From Phoronis australis (lineage: Eukaryota > Phoronida > Phoronidae): a stretch of 64,000 nt of DNA. The stretch spans positions 451,797 through 515,796 of the forward strand of contig NMRA01000179.1 of assembly GCA_002633005.1 (NCBI GenBank), read 5' to 3'. Each line of letters starts with the position of its first letter. Position 1 is the first letter of the stretch. The notes under the pieces were generated by a model. The model was not told where the DNA came from and did no database searches. It was given only the letters and a program-made list of their open reading frames with translations. The position numbers and the translations under genes were made by a program. Below, piece after piece: positions 1-11,409 of this stretch.

Positions 1-402
1 GCGGTGAAATACATAGGGAAGTCATGCCCTCACACCAAGTTCACTACACCTGAACACTCTCTGTCTCCTCCATCCCCCGAAGGCACTCATTTCACCTCTA
101 GTCGACGCCAGTTTTATCCCCAACAACAGTTTTACCTGCACCCCAGCCTCATGGCTTAAACAGTCTCGTAAGACGGGTAAGGGAATTCAGTTTAACTCGT
201 GATCGATTTCTCCAAACTTTTGCACCCATGGTCCCAAAGTCAGTTACCTCCCTATTGCAACCAACCACTTCAGCCTCCCATGTCTGTTGCCATATTCAAG
301 AACTCCCTCGCTAAGGTGCGGGGGGTGGGCAAGCACCTTTAAGACAGCCACCAGAAAGTTGGATACCAAGTGTCAACAAAACATGATGTGAGCGAGTAAC
401 TG
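1..402. other. No gene seen
   Basis: No supported coding region, RNA or repeat was recognised before the TTAA-flanked element. A C/G-rich stretch near 318-330 has no obvious partner. Confidence 0.5.
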
Positions 403-406
403 TTAA
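403..406. repeat. TTAA target site duplication, left
   Basis: TTAA directly abuts the left inverted repeat and is repeated at 2085-2088 directly after the right one. Confidence 0.85.
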
Positions 407-564
407 AGGCGAAGGCAACCTTTTTCCATGTCATTTTGAGCTAAAATAAGGTTGGCTGGTTATCCTAGACATATTTTCCACTTAATTACAGCTTTTCGTA
501 ATTTTATAAATTACTCGTCCGCTACTCCGGAAGTGACGTTTTAGGAGGCAAGCGTTTCCCGCCA
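407..564 (+). repeat. Left terminal inverted repeat
   Basis: It begins AGGCGAAGGCAACC and matches the reverse complement of 1927-2084 nearly base for base over 158 bp. Differences include C/T at the fourth base and a C/T in the GGTTGGCTGG block. Confidence 0.9.
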
Positions 565-740
565 CTTGGTTTTGCGTTGACTTTACCGTGCGAATCTGTT
601 CTATTCTACTTTTGTTTTGTGCTGTTTTTCAACAATTGTCGCCACCACTTTCCATCGGCGAGTATTCTGCGGCAAGATAGGTTAGTAGAGAACTCAACTA
701 CGTTGGATTTAGGAATTGTTTAGTGTGTTGTAAGCTGAAA

Positions 741-1136
741 ATGGCTGGAGTCGATGACCAGTATCACAGTGACAATAGTGTGAGTAAGGGAGACCTTGTT
801 CACAGCAGTGGTGACGAGGAATTTTTTCACGGACATTCAGTGGGAGGGTACATGTTTGAGCCCGAGTATAACGAGGCAGAGTACGCACAGGCACAGGCAG
901 CTGTTGAGAGAAACGAGCCGGCTACTGAGGACAGACGTGGTGACACATCTTGGTGCAAATGCACTGTGTGCGTTGTTATGCCTACCTCAATGGAATGCTT
1001 GTGTTGTTCAGAGTTCGACGAGGCCAAGCCACTACTGGACATGGTTAAGTGGACCTCCGGCATACGACGGACAGAGGAACAACTGTCCCACTTGCCAGAG
1101 TGTCCCGCGACACACTCCCACTGGATGGTAACCTGA
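741..1136 (+). CDS. P2RX7_C-like zinc-domain protein (transposon accessory ORF)
   Basis: A 131-residue open frame starts at the ATG at 741; in-frame extension to 723 has only a GTG. Residues 71-92 show the pattern W-C-x-C-x2-C-x2-M-P-T-x2-E-C-x-C-C-x-E, the signature of the P2X7 receptor cytoplasmic zinc-binding domain (P2RX7_C) that recurs in stand-alone invertebrate proteins labelled P2X7-like. An acidic patch and a Y-x-F-E-P-E motif (residues 37-42) precede it. After about residue 100 the frame no longer resembles the family and reads antisense to the transposase fragment, so the C-terminus was probably lost by the internal deletion. Its role in transposition is unknown. Confidence 0.6.
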   Translation: MAGVDDQYHSDNSVSKGDLVHSSGDEEFFHGHSVGGYMFEPEYNEAEYAQAQAAVERNEPATEDRRGDTSWCKCTVCVVMPTSMECLCCSEFDEAKPLLDMVKWTSGIRRTEEQLSHLPECPATHSHWMVT

Positions 1137-1825
1137 GCACCCAAACTGCTTACATCGTTTCGTGTGACTCCTTCGCCACACACCTGACACCTTCTAAATA
1201 GCTCCAACACTTTAGACAAGTTCACAATAAACTTATCAAAGTTTGGCTCACCGATCTGTTCACTGGACGACGAACTGTCCTCTTCACTGTCGAACTGAGC
1301 TTGTAATCACTCCCACTACTCTATATCGCTGCAGGGCTGCTTAGAGGCTCTGGGCTGGAGAAAACAGCACAGGGCGAATCACTACTGGTTCCAGAAATTG
1401 CACGCTCTGGGGTACGTTCGGAGGCACGGGTGACAGTAGATGAAGTGCCTGCACTAGCTCCAGTCACTGTACTGGCCACAGCTCGCGAGGCTTCTCGCTT
1501 CAAAAACGCACTTCTCGGGGGTGGCGACGGTGCACTGCCGGGAATCAACACAGACGGAATGGCATCCTTCTTCGTTGTTTTGCAGGGACCTTCATCAGTT
1601 CAGCGTACAAATCCTTTCGTAATCGGACGACAGAAAGTGCTTGCCACACACACGGTAATTCTTCACTGCTTTGTACGTTGCGTGGACGGGTAACGCTGCG
1701 TTCTTCACACGAACGAGCCAAGTACGGCAAAGTGTACCATCCATCGGAAAGCGATGCAAAGGTACTCCCAAAGCGCGCGTGAGCCGATAATTAGTTCATC
1801 CTGGTACGCAGCAACAGTGTGGCAC
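1060..1825 (-). pseudogene. THAP-type Kolobok-like transposase, N-terminal part, broken
   Basis: Reading the minus strand from 1825, the expected Met codon is GTG. An N-terminal THAP finger follows: Cys-rich CCCVPG start (next expected Cys is a TGA stop), L-H-R-F-P, an invariant Trp, V-C-G-K-H-F, then after a +1 shift the closing A-I-P-S-V (to about 1545). A Pro/Ser/Thr-rich linker and an acidic Ser-rich stretch follow. At 1235-1060 comes a block with K-F-I-V, L-F-R-R-C-x2-C-G and E-C-V-A-G-H-x3-W-D-S, which I associate with the conserved region after the THAP finger in Kolobok transposases. The sequence stops there; the rest of the catalytic region is missing. Confidence 0.7.
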
Positions 1826-1926
1826 TCACTAGTAAATGAAAGCAAACGACGACGGAACTTAACACAACCGAGGTAGAACAATGACTGACTCGGCAGCTCT
1901 CACAGTCAGACTATATGAAAAGAAAT

Positions 1927-2084
1927 TGGCGCGAAATGCTTGCCTCCTAAAACGTCACTTCCGGAGTAGCGGACGAGTAATTAATAAAATTACGAAAAGC
2001 TGTAATTAAGTGGAAAATATGTCTAGGATAACCAACCAACCTTATTTTAGCTCAAAATGACATGGAAAAAGGTTGCCTTCACCT
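1927..2084 (-). repeat. Right terminal inverted repeat
   Basis: Reverse complement begins AGGTGAAGGCAACC and pairs with 407-564. It is followed at once by TTAA. Confidence 0.9.
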
Positions 2085-2088
2085 TTAA

Positions 2089-2918
2089 GTGTTAAGCATG
2101 TACCTGTAACTAGATTCCCCGCATAGGGTATTTTTCTGACCTTTAAGAGGTACAGTTCATGAATTTTAAATCTGTCTACCACTTGATGCGAAATCCAGGA
2201 GAAACAGTATTATCTCGTAATGAGCAATGGACCTTCTAATTCGTACATAAACATATTCATGTGATAGTGCTCCATTTGAAGAAAGCCACTTATTACGGTT
2301 ATGCTTTGAATGGGTACACATTGAAAGCGACTGCAGCGGCGGCTCCAGGATCACGGTTACACAATCGGAATATATTGTGTTAGCAAGTTGCAGAAATATT
2401 TCTTTGGATCATCCGATTGCACGGTGACCTATTGGTCGCTTTGTGGGGAAATCGCGTACCTTGATTTTCCACAAACAGGCACCTCAAGTATAGGCCCATG
2501 GGAATTTTTTTTAATACATGTACATGTATATGCTACAGCATGGGGATTTCAGAAGACAGTCGAACGGTGGGACACGTGCCAAAAAATTTCCGACGGTGTT
2601 CTTAAGTTCTGTGAAGCATCCGAGTTCTATTGATGTTCACACACGCTCATCTAGCCGTGTAGGTCCGGATAGCCCTGTGTTATGTGGCGTTTTTCACGAG
2701 CTGACCAATGTAATGAAACTGGGAAAACTGTTACAGACCTGTTACCTTGCAAACACTTCTAGGAGTAATTATTATACTGCTCGTCACAATGCATGTTTTC
2801 AAAAGCTCTGCAAACCACGGAAAAATCTTTTTTATTAAACTTAATTGATCAAGACGTTGTTTGTAATCAATACGACGTTTCTAAATCACTCTAACGTCGG
2901 CATCAAATCAATGTATTC
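2089..2918. other. Intergenic, nothing recognised
   Basis: No supported gene. One copy of the palindromic word ACATGTACATGTAT occurs near 2516-2529. Short open frames here have no recognisable domain. Confidence 0.45.
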
Positions 2919-2923
2919 TAAAT
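2919..2923. repeat. TAAAT target duplication, left
   Basis: TAAAT sits directly before the left inverted repeat and recurs at 11716-11720 directly after the right one. Confidence 0.65.
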
Positions 2924-2949
2924 CACCCGGCCAACCCGCGATCGAGAAC
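2924..2949 (+). repeat. Left inverted repeat of the 8.8-kb element
   Basis: Starts CACCCGGCC and ends CGATCGAGAAC; pairs with 11689-11715 with a single-base length difference. Confidence 0.8.
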
Positions 2950-3303
2950 AAAATTTGGCGCGAGAAGCGAAGCCAGACACGGTGAGTAAATTTGATTCGC
3001 TGTTTTTATTTCCAATGTGAAAACAGAGGCATGAGTTCAAGGCGTAAAACATTGAGGAAGGGCAGATAGAGGTATAGTCTAGTGTCTTTTCCATTTACAG
3101 GAGAAAAATTACGTTAACCGAGGCATTGCATGAGCTGAAAGTTATTTCTATTTCATTTTGGAAAATTACCGTTATTTTTGGCACTAAATCAATAAATTTA
3201 CCATGGAGTTACAGCATGAAGAAAAAAAATATATAACGCAACGCTTGTTTTTTTGTAGTTTTGTCAGGATCTCTGATTTTTCGCTGCTTTTCTGTTGAAA
3301 CGT

Positions 3304-3350
3304 GCGATCGAGAACGCAAATTTGTGTTTTGGTTATGCGATCAGAAACGC
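3304..3350 (+). repeat. Subterminal 14-mer repeats, left
   Basis: GCGATCGAGAACGC at 3304-3317 and GCGATCAGAAACGC at 3337-3350. They repeat the inner end of the inverted repeat (2938-2949) and recur inverted near the right end. Confidence 0.6.
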
Positions 3351-3496
3351 ATCGTGGTGTGTCGAACAGTAATGAACTTTTTACTTTTAAATCGTGAAAA
3401 GGTTACAAAACAACTGTGGTGCAAGGAATTAATCACATTTTGCGTCATTACTGCATGTGGAGAATTTCTTGCTTACACTCTAAGCCCCAGACTTTT

Positions 3497-4280
3497 TATT
3501 TTGTGTTTAAATGAAGTATCAAAACAACTTAGAAGTCAGTTAATTGCGAACAAATCCCTAATTTTTCCAGATCACAGCTACACCAAACATGTCACACCAA
3601 ACAAAACTACACGTGTCATTAGTTCAATAATTTCAGTTTTTATTAGTATTTAAATCATAAAATATATGCGAAAGTGTAAATATGGTGATAGCCAAACTGA
3701 AGATTTGGAACCTCTGGCAATTTTGGTTGCAGTAACTACAGAACTATTCTAGCTTTTCTTCAGTCATAAAAATAAAATCACAGCTCTTGCCCACAGACCA
3801 TCCTCATCCACTGCTTGCAATCTCTCGTTGACTACAAAGGTAGCCATCTTAGTTGTCTTCACAGGTGTTCCATTACAACTACAAGCTAACTATCAAAATT
3901 GGTGCATTTCCGCGAATATCAGTTTTCCGGTTAGTGTACTACTCCTCGAGTAAAGTAGTTCGGCATGCACTGGGCCATAAGTGATGTTTTAAAAGTTAAT
4001 AGCGTCTAATTTAGTCACTGTGTGTTGTTTATAAATGTTTGAATGTAGCTTAGTTGTATATTAAAAGAATAATCCACGTGATATTGTTAACTCTGACCAG
4101 CGTTTGTAAATCACCGAGTATATCAATGCGAACAGTCGTTTATCTTCAATCGTACCCACTGTTTGTAGTTTTTAGCTTAATAGTTCATCGATTTTTAAAA
4201 ATCGAAAACCAAACTTGGTCATTTTTTTCCATCTGAATACATCTGTGATATTTGTTTTTAACGAAAACTGTTGGTTAATG
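3497..4280 (+). repeat. Direct repeat, copy 1
   Basis: This block is repeated in the same orientation at about 4979-5742 with small indels. Shared stretches include CAAAACAACTTAGAAGTCAG and GTCGTTTATCTTCAATCGTA. No conserved long open frame spans it. Confidence 0.8.
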
Positions 4281-4978
4281 CATTTTGAAAGTTCGCCAGT
4301 ATGTACAAGCAGAGATGTTTCTGATCGGGTAATTACATTTAATTGGGTCTTGCGAGCACCGGACAATGCAGTCATCGCAGCTGAATACGACTCTGTCGCC
4401 GCGCACTCTTATCTTTAGAAATGCGTGACTTTCGTGTAAGCGTATTATTCACGGCATGTTTGTTATTTTCGTATCAAAACTGAACAACACCATAGCATAT
4501 TTCCATTAAATTGCCACGAGCACTATATGTACATCAACCATAATTTTAGTTTCACAAACGGATTTATTTTCATTTCAGGAACAAGTTCATTGTTATTGTG
4601 AGGCGAGCTTCACTGGTCACCGCTCTGATTTCCTAATCCCCTGACAACTTCTATGGACCCTAATGAGCACGCCCTTGTACATGTAGATCTGAGCTAATGA
4701 AGTGGAAAGGTAATGGCTAGCACAACTTTCTTAAAATGGTGGTCGTTATTACACCCAAATTGTTTTTCTCAGGCATTTACACAGAGTTAAAGCCTGCAAT
4801 GTGGAGCGCAGTTTTAACTTGGTAAATTTTAAATCTTAACAAAAAGACTAAAAAGTTAATTTGCGTTGATCGTGGCAAAGGGCTACTTGCAAAAGGAACA
4901 TTAGGTTTAAATATGTTTTATACCTTTTTCATTACTTTAATTTAATTTTATTGCTGTGTTAGTGTTGCTATCGTTACA
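4281..4978. other. Spacer between direct repeats
   Basis: Nothing recognised; AT-rich, no open frame with a known domain. Confidence 0.45.
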
Positions 4979-5742
4979 TTTTGTGTTTAAACAAAGCATC
5001 AAAACAACTTAGAAGTCAGTTAATTGCGAACAAATCCCTGAATTTTCCAGATTACAGCTACACCAAACATGTGTCATTAGTTCAAGCTCAAGTTCAACTT
5101 TTATTAGAGCTCAAATCATAAGATAAACACAAAAGTGTAGATATGGTTAGACACTAACTGAAGATTTGGAACCTCTGAACAATTTTGGTTGCAGTAACTA
5201 TATAACTGTTCTATCTTTTCCTCAGTCATCAAAATGAAATCACAGCTCTTGCCCACCGACCAACCTCATCCACTGCTTGCACTCTCTCGTTGACTACAGA
5301 GCTAGCCGTCTTAGTTTTCTTCACAGGTGTTCCATTACAACGACAAGTTAACTATCGCGGAATTGAATAGCAGTTTTCCGGTTAGTGTACTACTCCTGAA
5401 GTAAAGCAGTTCGGCATGCACCGTGACTGAGCTATTATAAGCAATGTTTTAAAAGTTATTGACATCTAATTTAGTCACTGTGTGTTGTTTATAGATGTTT
5501 CAATGTAGCTTAGTTGTATATTAAAAGAATAATCAACGCGGTATTGATAACTCTGACCAGCGTTTGTAAATCACCGAGTATATCAATGCGCATACATGTA
5601 GTCGTTTATCTTCAATCGTACCCAATGTTTGCAGTTTTTAGCTGAATAGTTCATGAATTTTTAAAAATCGAAAACCATTCTTGGTTGTTTTTTCATCTGA
5701 ATACAACTGTGGTGTTCGTTTTGAACGAAAGCTGTTGGTCAT
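4979..5742 (+). repeat. Direct repeat, copy 2
   Basis: Second copy of 3497-4280. It ends where readable copia gag coding sequence begins, so the retroelement fragment abuts or interrupts this copy. Confidence 0.8.
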
Positions 5743-6890
5743 TAAAGCTGAATGCTGGCACCTCAGACACAGATTATGTTATTCACGCTGAGACAGCTGC
5801 GAATCAACTGAAAGCAGCTGGAGAGACAATGAGTGACAGTCTGCTCACTGCTATGATTATTAAAGGACTGCCGTAAAACCTTCTCTACAGTCATGACCCA
5901 GAAAGAGGTATCTCCGTCATTCGCTGAGTTTAAAGCGGCCTTGAGGAGCTTTGAAGAAGCTGAGAAATACCAAGTTGCAACCACTACTGATACAACTGAA
6001 AAAGTAATGGAAACGACATTTCAAGGACATCACAAGAATAAGGAAAAGGACAACAAGAATGTCAAGTGCTACACATGTCACAGAACTGGTCACAAATCGT
6101 ACGCCGAGTGTAAAAATCGGTGGTGCGACGTATTTAAAAATGGAACTCAGTGGACCAAATTCTGTCGCAAGAAAACCACAGAACATTCGGCAAAATCAGC
6201 TGCGGACAATGCTGAACATTGTGAAAATGACACTGACAATCATGTATTTATTTTTAAAGTATCGGTGGACTCCGACAGGTCAGCCTCAAAGTTAGGCGGT
6301 TTACTTGTTGATTGCGGTGCGACCGCACACATTATTAATGACCGCCGGGTCGAAGTTCACTGAACTTGAAGGTTCATTCAAGCCAGAAAACCATTGCACT
6401 GAACTTGCAGATGGCACAAAACCATGGGGGTATACTTTTAGCCAGAGGTAGTGCCAAAGTATCACTTACTGATAGAAATGGCCATAAGCATGGTGTATTA
6501 TTAGACAAAGCATTATATGTTCCATCCTATAAACAGGACATATTTTCAGTGCAAGCAGACACCGAAAAAGGGGCATCAGTTATGTTCACCCGCAATAACG
6601 CAGTACTAGAGACCCAAGATGGTTCCACTCAGTTTAACATTGAGAAGCAGGGTAAATTGTATTACCTTAATAGTAATCCCGTCACACAGAATAGTACTCA
6701 CTCTATTGGTGTATGGTACAAGATTATGGGTCACTGTAACGTGAAAGATATTATGAAACTAGAGAGTGTTGTACATGGAATGAAAATCACAAACAAAGAT
6801 GTTCGTGTTGATTGTGAGCCATGTCTGTTAGGTAAAATGACACAATTTAGAAATCGTGCTGCTGATGAGAAAGCCAGGGCACCTGGTTTA
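5743..6890 (+). pseudogene. Ty1/copia retrotransposon fragment: gag, protease, start of integrase
   Basis: Three frames are needed to read it. 5743-5876 resembles the copia gag C-terminal half (ends in L-L-T-A-M-I-I-K-G-L-P), then a stop and shift. 5893-6348 carries a gag zinc knuckle (C-x2-C-x4-H-x5-C, 6067-6111; the usual spacing is x4) and the aspartic protease motif D-C-G-A-T (6310-6324; usually D-S-G-A-T). After further shifts, 6715-6835 is a GAG-pre-integrase finger with G-H and C-x2-C-x2-G-K. The integrase core, reverse transcriptase and both LTRs are absent. It is cut at about 6890 by non-LTR sequence. Confidence 0.8.
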
Positions 6891-9800
6891 TACTGGCAAA
6901 TAAATCCACAGCAAATCCGAACATAATGGCCTCATCCTCAACAGCCTGTGACAACTTAGGTACCCTTGACTGGGTCAAACTTGAGTGTAAGGACCTTACT
7001 CCCGATGGTCCTGACTCACAGGTCAGGGTACCACGTGATGAGTCCAGGCGATCTACCTCCTGTGTTCAAGGCCTTCTGTCTTGTCTCAGAGGAAGTTTAA
7101 AGGTTTTCAAACTCCTTTCTGCTCTAAAAACAACAAATCTCAGGACTCGTTCTGATGTTAACAAATTTTCAGATGACATTAACAATGCCCTGACCAAGTC
7201 ACTAGATGTTTCCTGCCCCAAACGCTGTATTAAGGTCACTGGGAAACCAAAGCAGGAGATTTGGTGGACCAAAGCACTGGCAGCACTTCGACGAGCGCTA
7301 GGATGCATATCATCTTGCCTATCGTATGTTTAAGTCCGGCACACGCTAAGCAAAGCGTAATTCCTGGAGAAACTTCTGTCAGCAAACTAACAGCCTAGCT
7401 GCATCTGCAAGGCTGGTGCAATTGCTTAAGAAGAACCACTCCTTAGACTCAAGATCATTCAAAAAGAGGATGGCTCATACACACGCTCCGCTGAAGAAAT
7501 ACTCGAAGTCTTGATGCGTAAGCACTATCCTGATAGTGCAAACCTATCGAATCAAATGTTCTGAAGTGACGGACTCCGAGGAGTGGGAACCATTAGCTTA
7601 TACTGATGTTGAAAACGTAGCCACACCACATCTCGTGGAGTTGGCTCTAAAGTCTTTTAAACCATGGAAGTCCCTAGGACAAGACATGATATACACCGGT
7701 GACCTAAAGTCGTGAATATACATGTAAGCATAATAAGCAGTTGATTGCCATACCACCCAATGTCCGTTTGCAACTGCTCATTTGATGTCATGGACATATA
7801 TCAGCCTTCACAAATATACGTGTTTTGACAATCTTAATCCTTGTTTGTATCCGTAAGCAGAATTTTAAAACAGTCGCTGATATCGCCCGCCATTTTGAAT
7901 GAGGCCCTAAAGTCGTGAACGTTTCGTTTAGACGGAAATGCACGAAGTATGACCACCCAAGTCAACTACAGTGCTAACAGTTACTCTAGATGACATAAAA
8001 ATGCATTGCATTGTTTATTAATTCAGTTTCAATTGAAATAAGTTGTTACATGTTTTGCACCCAACTTTGATGTGCACAGACGTTTTCATTGAGGTTGTTC
8101 ACATAAAACGCTAAGAACCCAGCATCAATTATCGCTCTGTATTTTATTGTTTTGGCCTTACAAAACTTGATCGACCCTGGGACATTTTGATACATTGTTC
8201 AAGCTACCCCTGGAGCGCGTGTTTGGGTAAATCTGAACGATAAATATGTCCGAAAATATATCCCAAAAATGCACAAAAAGTGAATTAGTGAAATATACTG
8301 TTTTTAAGATATATTTGAAAAAAGAAGCCACTCACTCACTGTTTGTTATCATATTGTGAATACGAACACGTCCGGGTATTCGTGTGACGTTCGTAAGCAG
8401 ACGAACGCTGGAAACTTCAACGCCAGATGTCGCAGGACCGCGCAGAAGAGGAAATAAGATCGTTCACGACTTTAGGGGACGCACGACTTTAAGACCTCTG
8501 ACATTATATCCTACAATGCTGCAAGAGGCTGGGAAAACCAGTATTTCAAATACTCACAGCGACCTACAAAGCCAGTTTTAGACTAGGTTATATCCCCAAG
8601 ACTTGGAATGAAGCTGGGGTAGTCTTCATTCCTAAACCAGGGAATAACTCATGCGTTTTGGCTGAATCATGTAGACCTACATGTACAACCTTAACATCCT
8701 TCTTTCTCAAAGGACTGGAAAGGCTCATTCTGTGGCATCTTGATAAACAAGGCATGGAGAACAAACTTCAGAACAACCAGTATGCTTATAGGCCTGGCTA
8801 CTCTACGGAGACACCTCGACATCATCTGGTCGCTACACTGGAAAGGGCTGCTTTTAATAAGCAATTTGCCCTCTGCACCTTCATTGATCTTGTTGGTGCT
8901 TTCAGCAATATTAAGCATGACGCGATCTGAATTGCACTAAACCACTTTAAGGTGAATAGGTGTCTTACGAAGTGTATCATTAACATGCTGGGAAGTCAAT
9001 CTGTGACTGCTTGTCTAGACGATGTGAGTGTGGCAGTTCGCATCACCAGGGGAACACCTCAGGGTGGCGCTGCCTCACCCACCCTCTTTAACATGGTTAT
9101 TGATGGTCTGCTTCTATAATTATCTACTGACTTGGGTCAATGCTTGATGTTCAAGCATATGCAGATGATATTGAAATCAGTGTGTCTAGCATCGATCCTG
9201 ACACAAGTCGCTATCTTGCTCAAAGAGCACTGAATACAACAAACACATGGGCTAAGTCAGTTGGCTAAGAAGTTAGTGGTAGCAAAAAAGGTGATTATGT
9301 TCACTTGGAAGCTTAAGTGGTCAACACTGAATGATAAACATGTTGATCTTATAGACAAGACGACTTATGTAGGTGTCATTTTACACCATCGTCTTTCCTG
9401 GACCCCGCATATTACAGAAAAAACTCAAAACGCAAAACTCTATTGGTGAGATGCAGACGTGCGAAGGGTTAAATTTGGGGAACGTCTCCTATGGATATGT
9501 TTTGAATTTATACTGCTGTTATTCGACCTATAGTGTCCTATGCTGCGTCGGTATGGGTAACAACATTAAAACAGACAACAATTATCATCTAACTTAAACA
9601 GCTGCAACGTCTAGCTTGTTTGTGCATAACCTCTGCTTTTCCAGGAACGCCTTCTGCAGCCCTAGACATGCTATTCGGTCTACCACCACTGTACATATAC
9701 CTTGAGGGTGAAGCTGCATGTGCTGCCGTTTGTTTCAAATGTAATGGTCAGTGGGTGAAAAACACATCCCCGACTCCGTTGCATGCAGAAGCCACAGGCA

Positions 9801-10915
9801 TGTTTGCAACAAGCTAATGGCCAAGACTTGGCAACTATGGAACATGCCTATTGATGTCCAGGTCATAAATTTAAGTCATACAATTTCTTCACGGAAATTG
9901 GTGATGGATGGCCTACCAAAGAAGACAAGAATGAGGTGGTTTGTTATACGGACGGCTCTAAACTGGAAAATGGCCAGACAGGTGCTGGAGTCTATTTTCC
10001 AAGTCTTCTTGTTGCATATGCAGAAAATTGAGTATCGCTAGGAAATCTTGCCACGTGTTTCAGGCTGAGATCACTGCAATTAATAGAGCTGCTCAACTGG
10101 CAAAACAATATAACACCGAGCTGGGCAATAAGCCAATTACCATCTTTTCAGATAGTTAGGCAGCAATAAAAGCCCTAAAGAAACCAAGGTCAACTCTCGT
10201 TGTGTTAATGCTTGTATTAATGAGCTTAACAAGCTTGCAATTGAAAGAATCGTCAATACACGCTGGGTCAGGGCCCATGTGGGAATTGATGGCGATGAGA
10301 ATGCAGACATAGGAGCAAGCGTTCTGCATTTTGTGCCTGAACCTGCTAACCCGGTATCGTACGGATGTTGCAGGATGAGTATACGCAACTGGGTACATAC
10401 ATGTACCCAGTCAGCAGCCCAGTGGGCATCACATAACTCCCGCAGAGAGACCAAAGAGAACTTTCTCAACGTGATCAAACGGAAAGGTTCAAAAAACTTT
10501 CTGAGTTTAGACAGATTGGGCATAAGACACGTCATTCAAATTTTGACGGGCCACTGTGACCTTGCCAGACACAGACACATTACTTGGCATATGGGGAGCC
10601 CAGTGTGTACCAAGTGTGGTACTGACTTAGAATCACCTAAACACCTGATAGAGTCTTGACCACCTTTTTATAGGCTAAAGAGCAATCTGTTGGGTGGCGC
10701 TGTTACATGCCTTCAACATATTGTGCATGGCAACAAATGGAAACGTCTGTCCCCTTTCTTAAAGGAGACTGGCAGACTTGAAAACTTCCTTCACGAAGAA
10801 CCATAATGGGGCTCTCGTGCTTTAGCTCAGGTGTTTTGTGCAATGGGCCCAACCATGAGGCTTGCGCACGTCTGATGCACCGCAAATGACATCAGGCCAC
10901 CTGCACTGTTTTTTT
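6890..10915 (+). pseudogene. Non-LTR retrotransposon ORF2 with RNase H, heavily mutated
   Basis: Order: linker after the endonuclease with a W-W-T-K-A-L motif (7258-7290) and D-G-S-Y-T-R-S-A-E-E-I-L (near 7460-7505); start of reverse transcriptase (S-F-K-P-W-K-S-L-G, 7645-7680); interruption at 7703-8496; then I-P-K-T-W, palm motif A F-I-D-L-V-G-A-F (8878-8905), motif B G-T-P-Q-G-G (9050-9070), catalytic Y-A-D-D (9158-9169); RNase H with Y-T-D-G-S (9945-9959), S-D-S followed by a TAG in place of Gln (10148-10159) and W-V-R-A-H-V-G-I-D-G (10264-10293); and a terminal C-x2-C-H zinc motif (10606-10650). RNase H after RT is typical of the I/R1/LOA-type clades. Many stops and shifts show it is dead. 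Confidence 0.85.
7703..8496. mobile_element. Inverted-repeat (MITE-like) insertion inside the reverse transcriptase
   Basis: The RT reading frame breaks off after about 7700 and resumes near 8497. The inner ends 7905-7921 (CCCTAAAGTCGTGAACG) and 8461-8477 are perfect 17-bp inverted repeats, bounding 573 bp. A further pair of related ends, CCTAAAGTCGTGAA at 7703-7716 and a degenerate inverted copy at 8481-8496, lies outside them. No target duplication was clear and no coding potential was seen. Confidence 0.65.
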
Positions 10916-11375
10916 AAAGATCCTTTTGATTTAACACGAATATAGAAAGAAACTTTAGGAAAAAAGGTTCAAAATACTATCACTTCAGACAACTACCAAC
11001 CATAAACTCTGTAAATCTGAATAAACTATAGTGACTTAACAACCTTCACTACTGGACTTGCTATGCCTGTAGAAGGAGGCATACCACAAAAAGAGTGTCC
11101 TTTGTGACATGCAGCAGTTGTACTATTTTTTGAAGGCGTGGACGTTAACACACTGAAGGACTCGTCGTATACATGTAGCTACAGTTCAACTGAAAAATAT
11201 CAAACGCATTCAGTTATGTTTGTTTGGCTAAATCTCACTTAAAAATCATGAAAAAACGATGAAATGCAATTAAAAATCAACCCACCAGCTAATTCAGGCT
11301 CCGTATTATTCTAAAATTATTTACATAATACCGTATTTTGAACGACTGTTCAGGCCAATGAAGAGGAAAAAATGT
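10916..11375. other. Right flank of the 8.8-kb element
   Basis: No gene. AT-rich sequence between the non-LTR remnant and the right subterminal repeats. Confidence 0.45.
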
Positions 11376-11409
11376 GCGTTCAAGATCGCTTTTTTGCGTT
11401 CACGATCGC
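11376..11409 (-). repeat. Subterminal 14-mer repeats, right
   Basis: Minus-strand copies GCGATCTTGAACGC (11376-11389) and GCGATCGTGAACGC (11396-11409), opposite in orientation to the left-hand copies. A further copy overlaps the right inverted repeat at 11687-11700. Confidence 0.6.

Larger units (their letters stand above)
407..2084. mobile_element. TTAA-flanked, Kolobok-like DNA transposon, internally deleted
   Basis: The segment is bounded by 158-bp terminal inverted repeats (407-564 and 1927-2084) that differ at only a few positions, and by TTAA on each side (403-406 and 2085-2088). TTAA duplications are known for piggyBac and Kolobok superfamilies. The minus strand encodes a broken THAP zinc finger and a downstream conserved Cys/His block, which points to Kolobok rather than piggyBac. 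The plus strand carries a P2RX7_C-like ORF facing the transposase. At 1.68 kb it is too short for a full transposase, so it is a non-autonomous deletion derivative. Confidence 0.85.

Noticed and set aside
723-740. Upstream start of the P2RX7_C-like ORF
   Set aside because: The codon at 723 is GTG; the first ATG is at 741.
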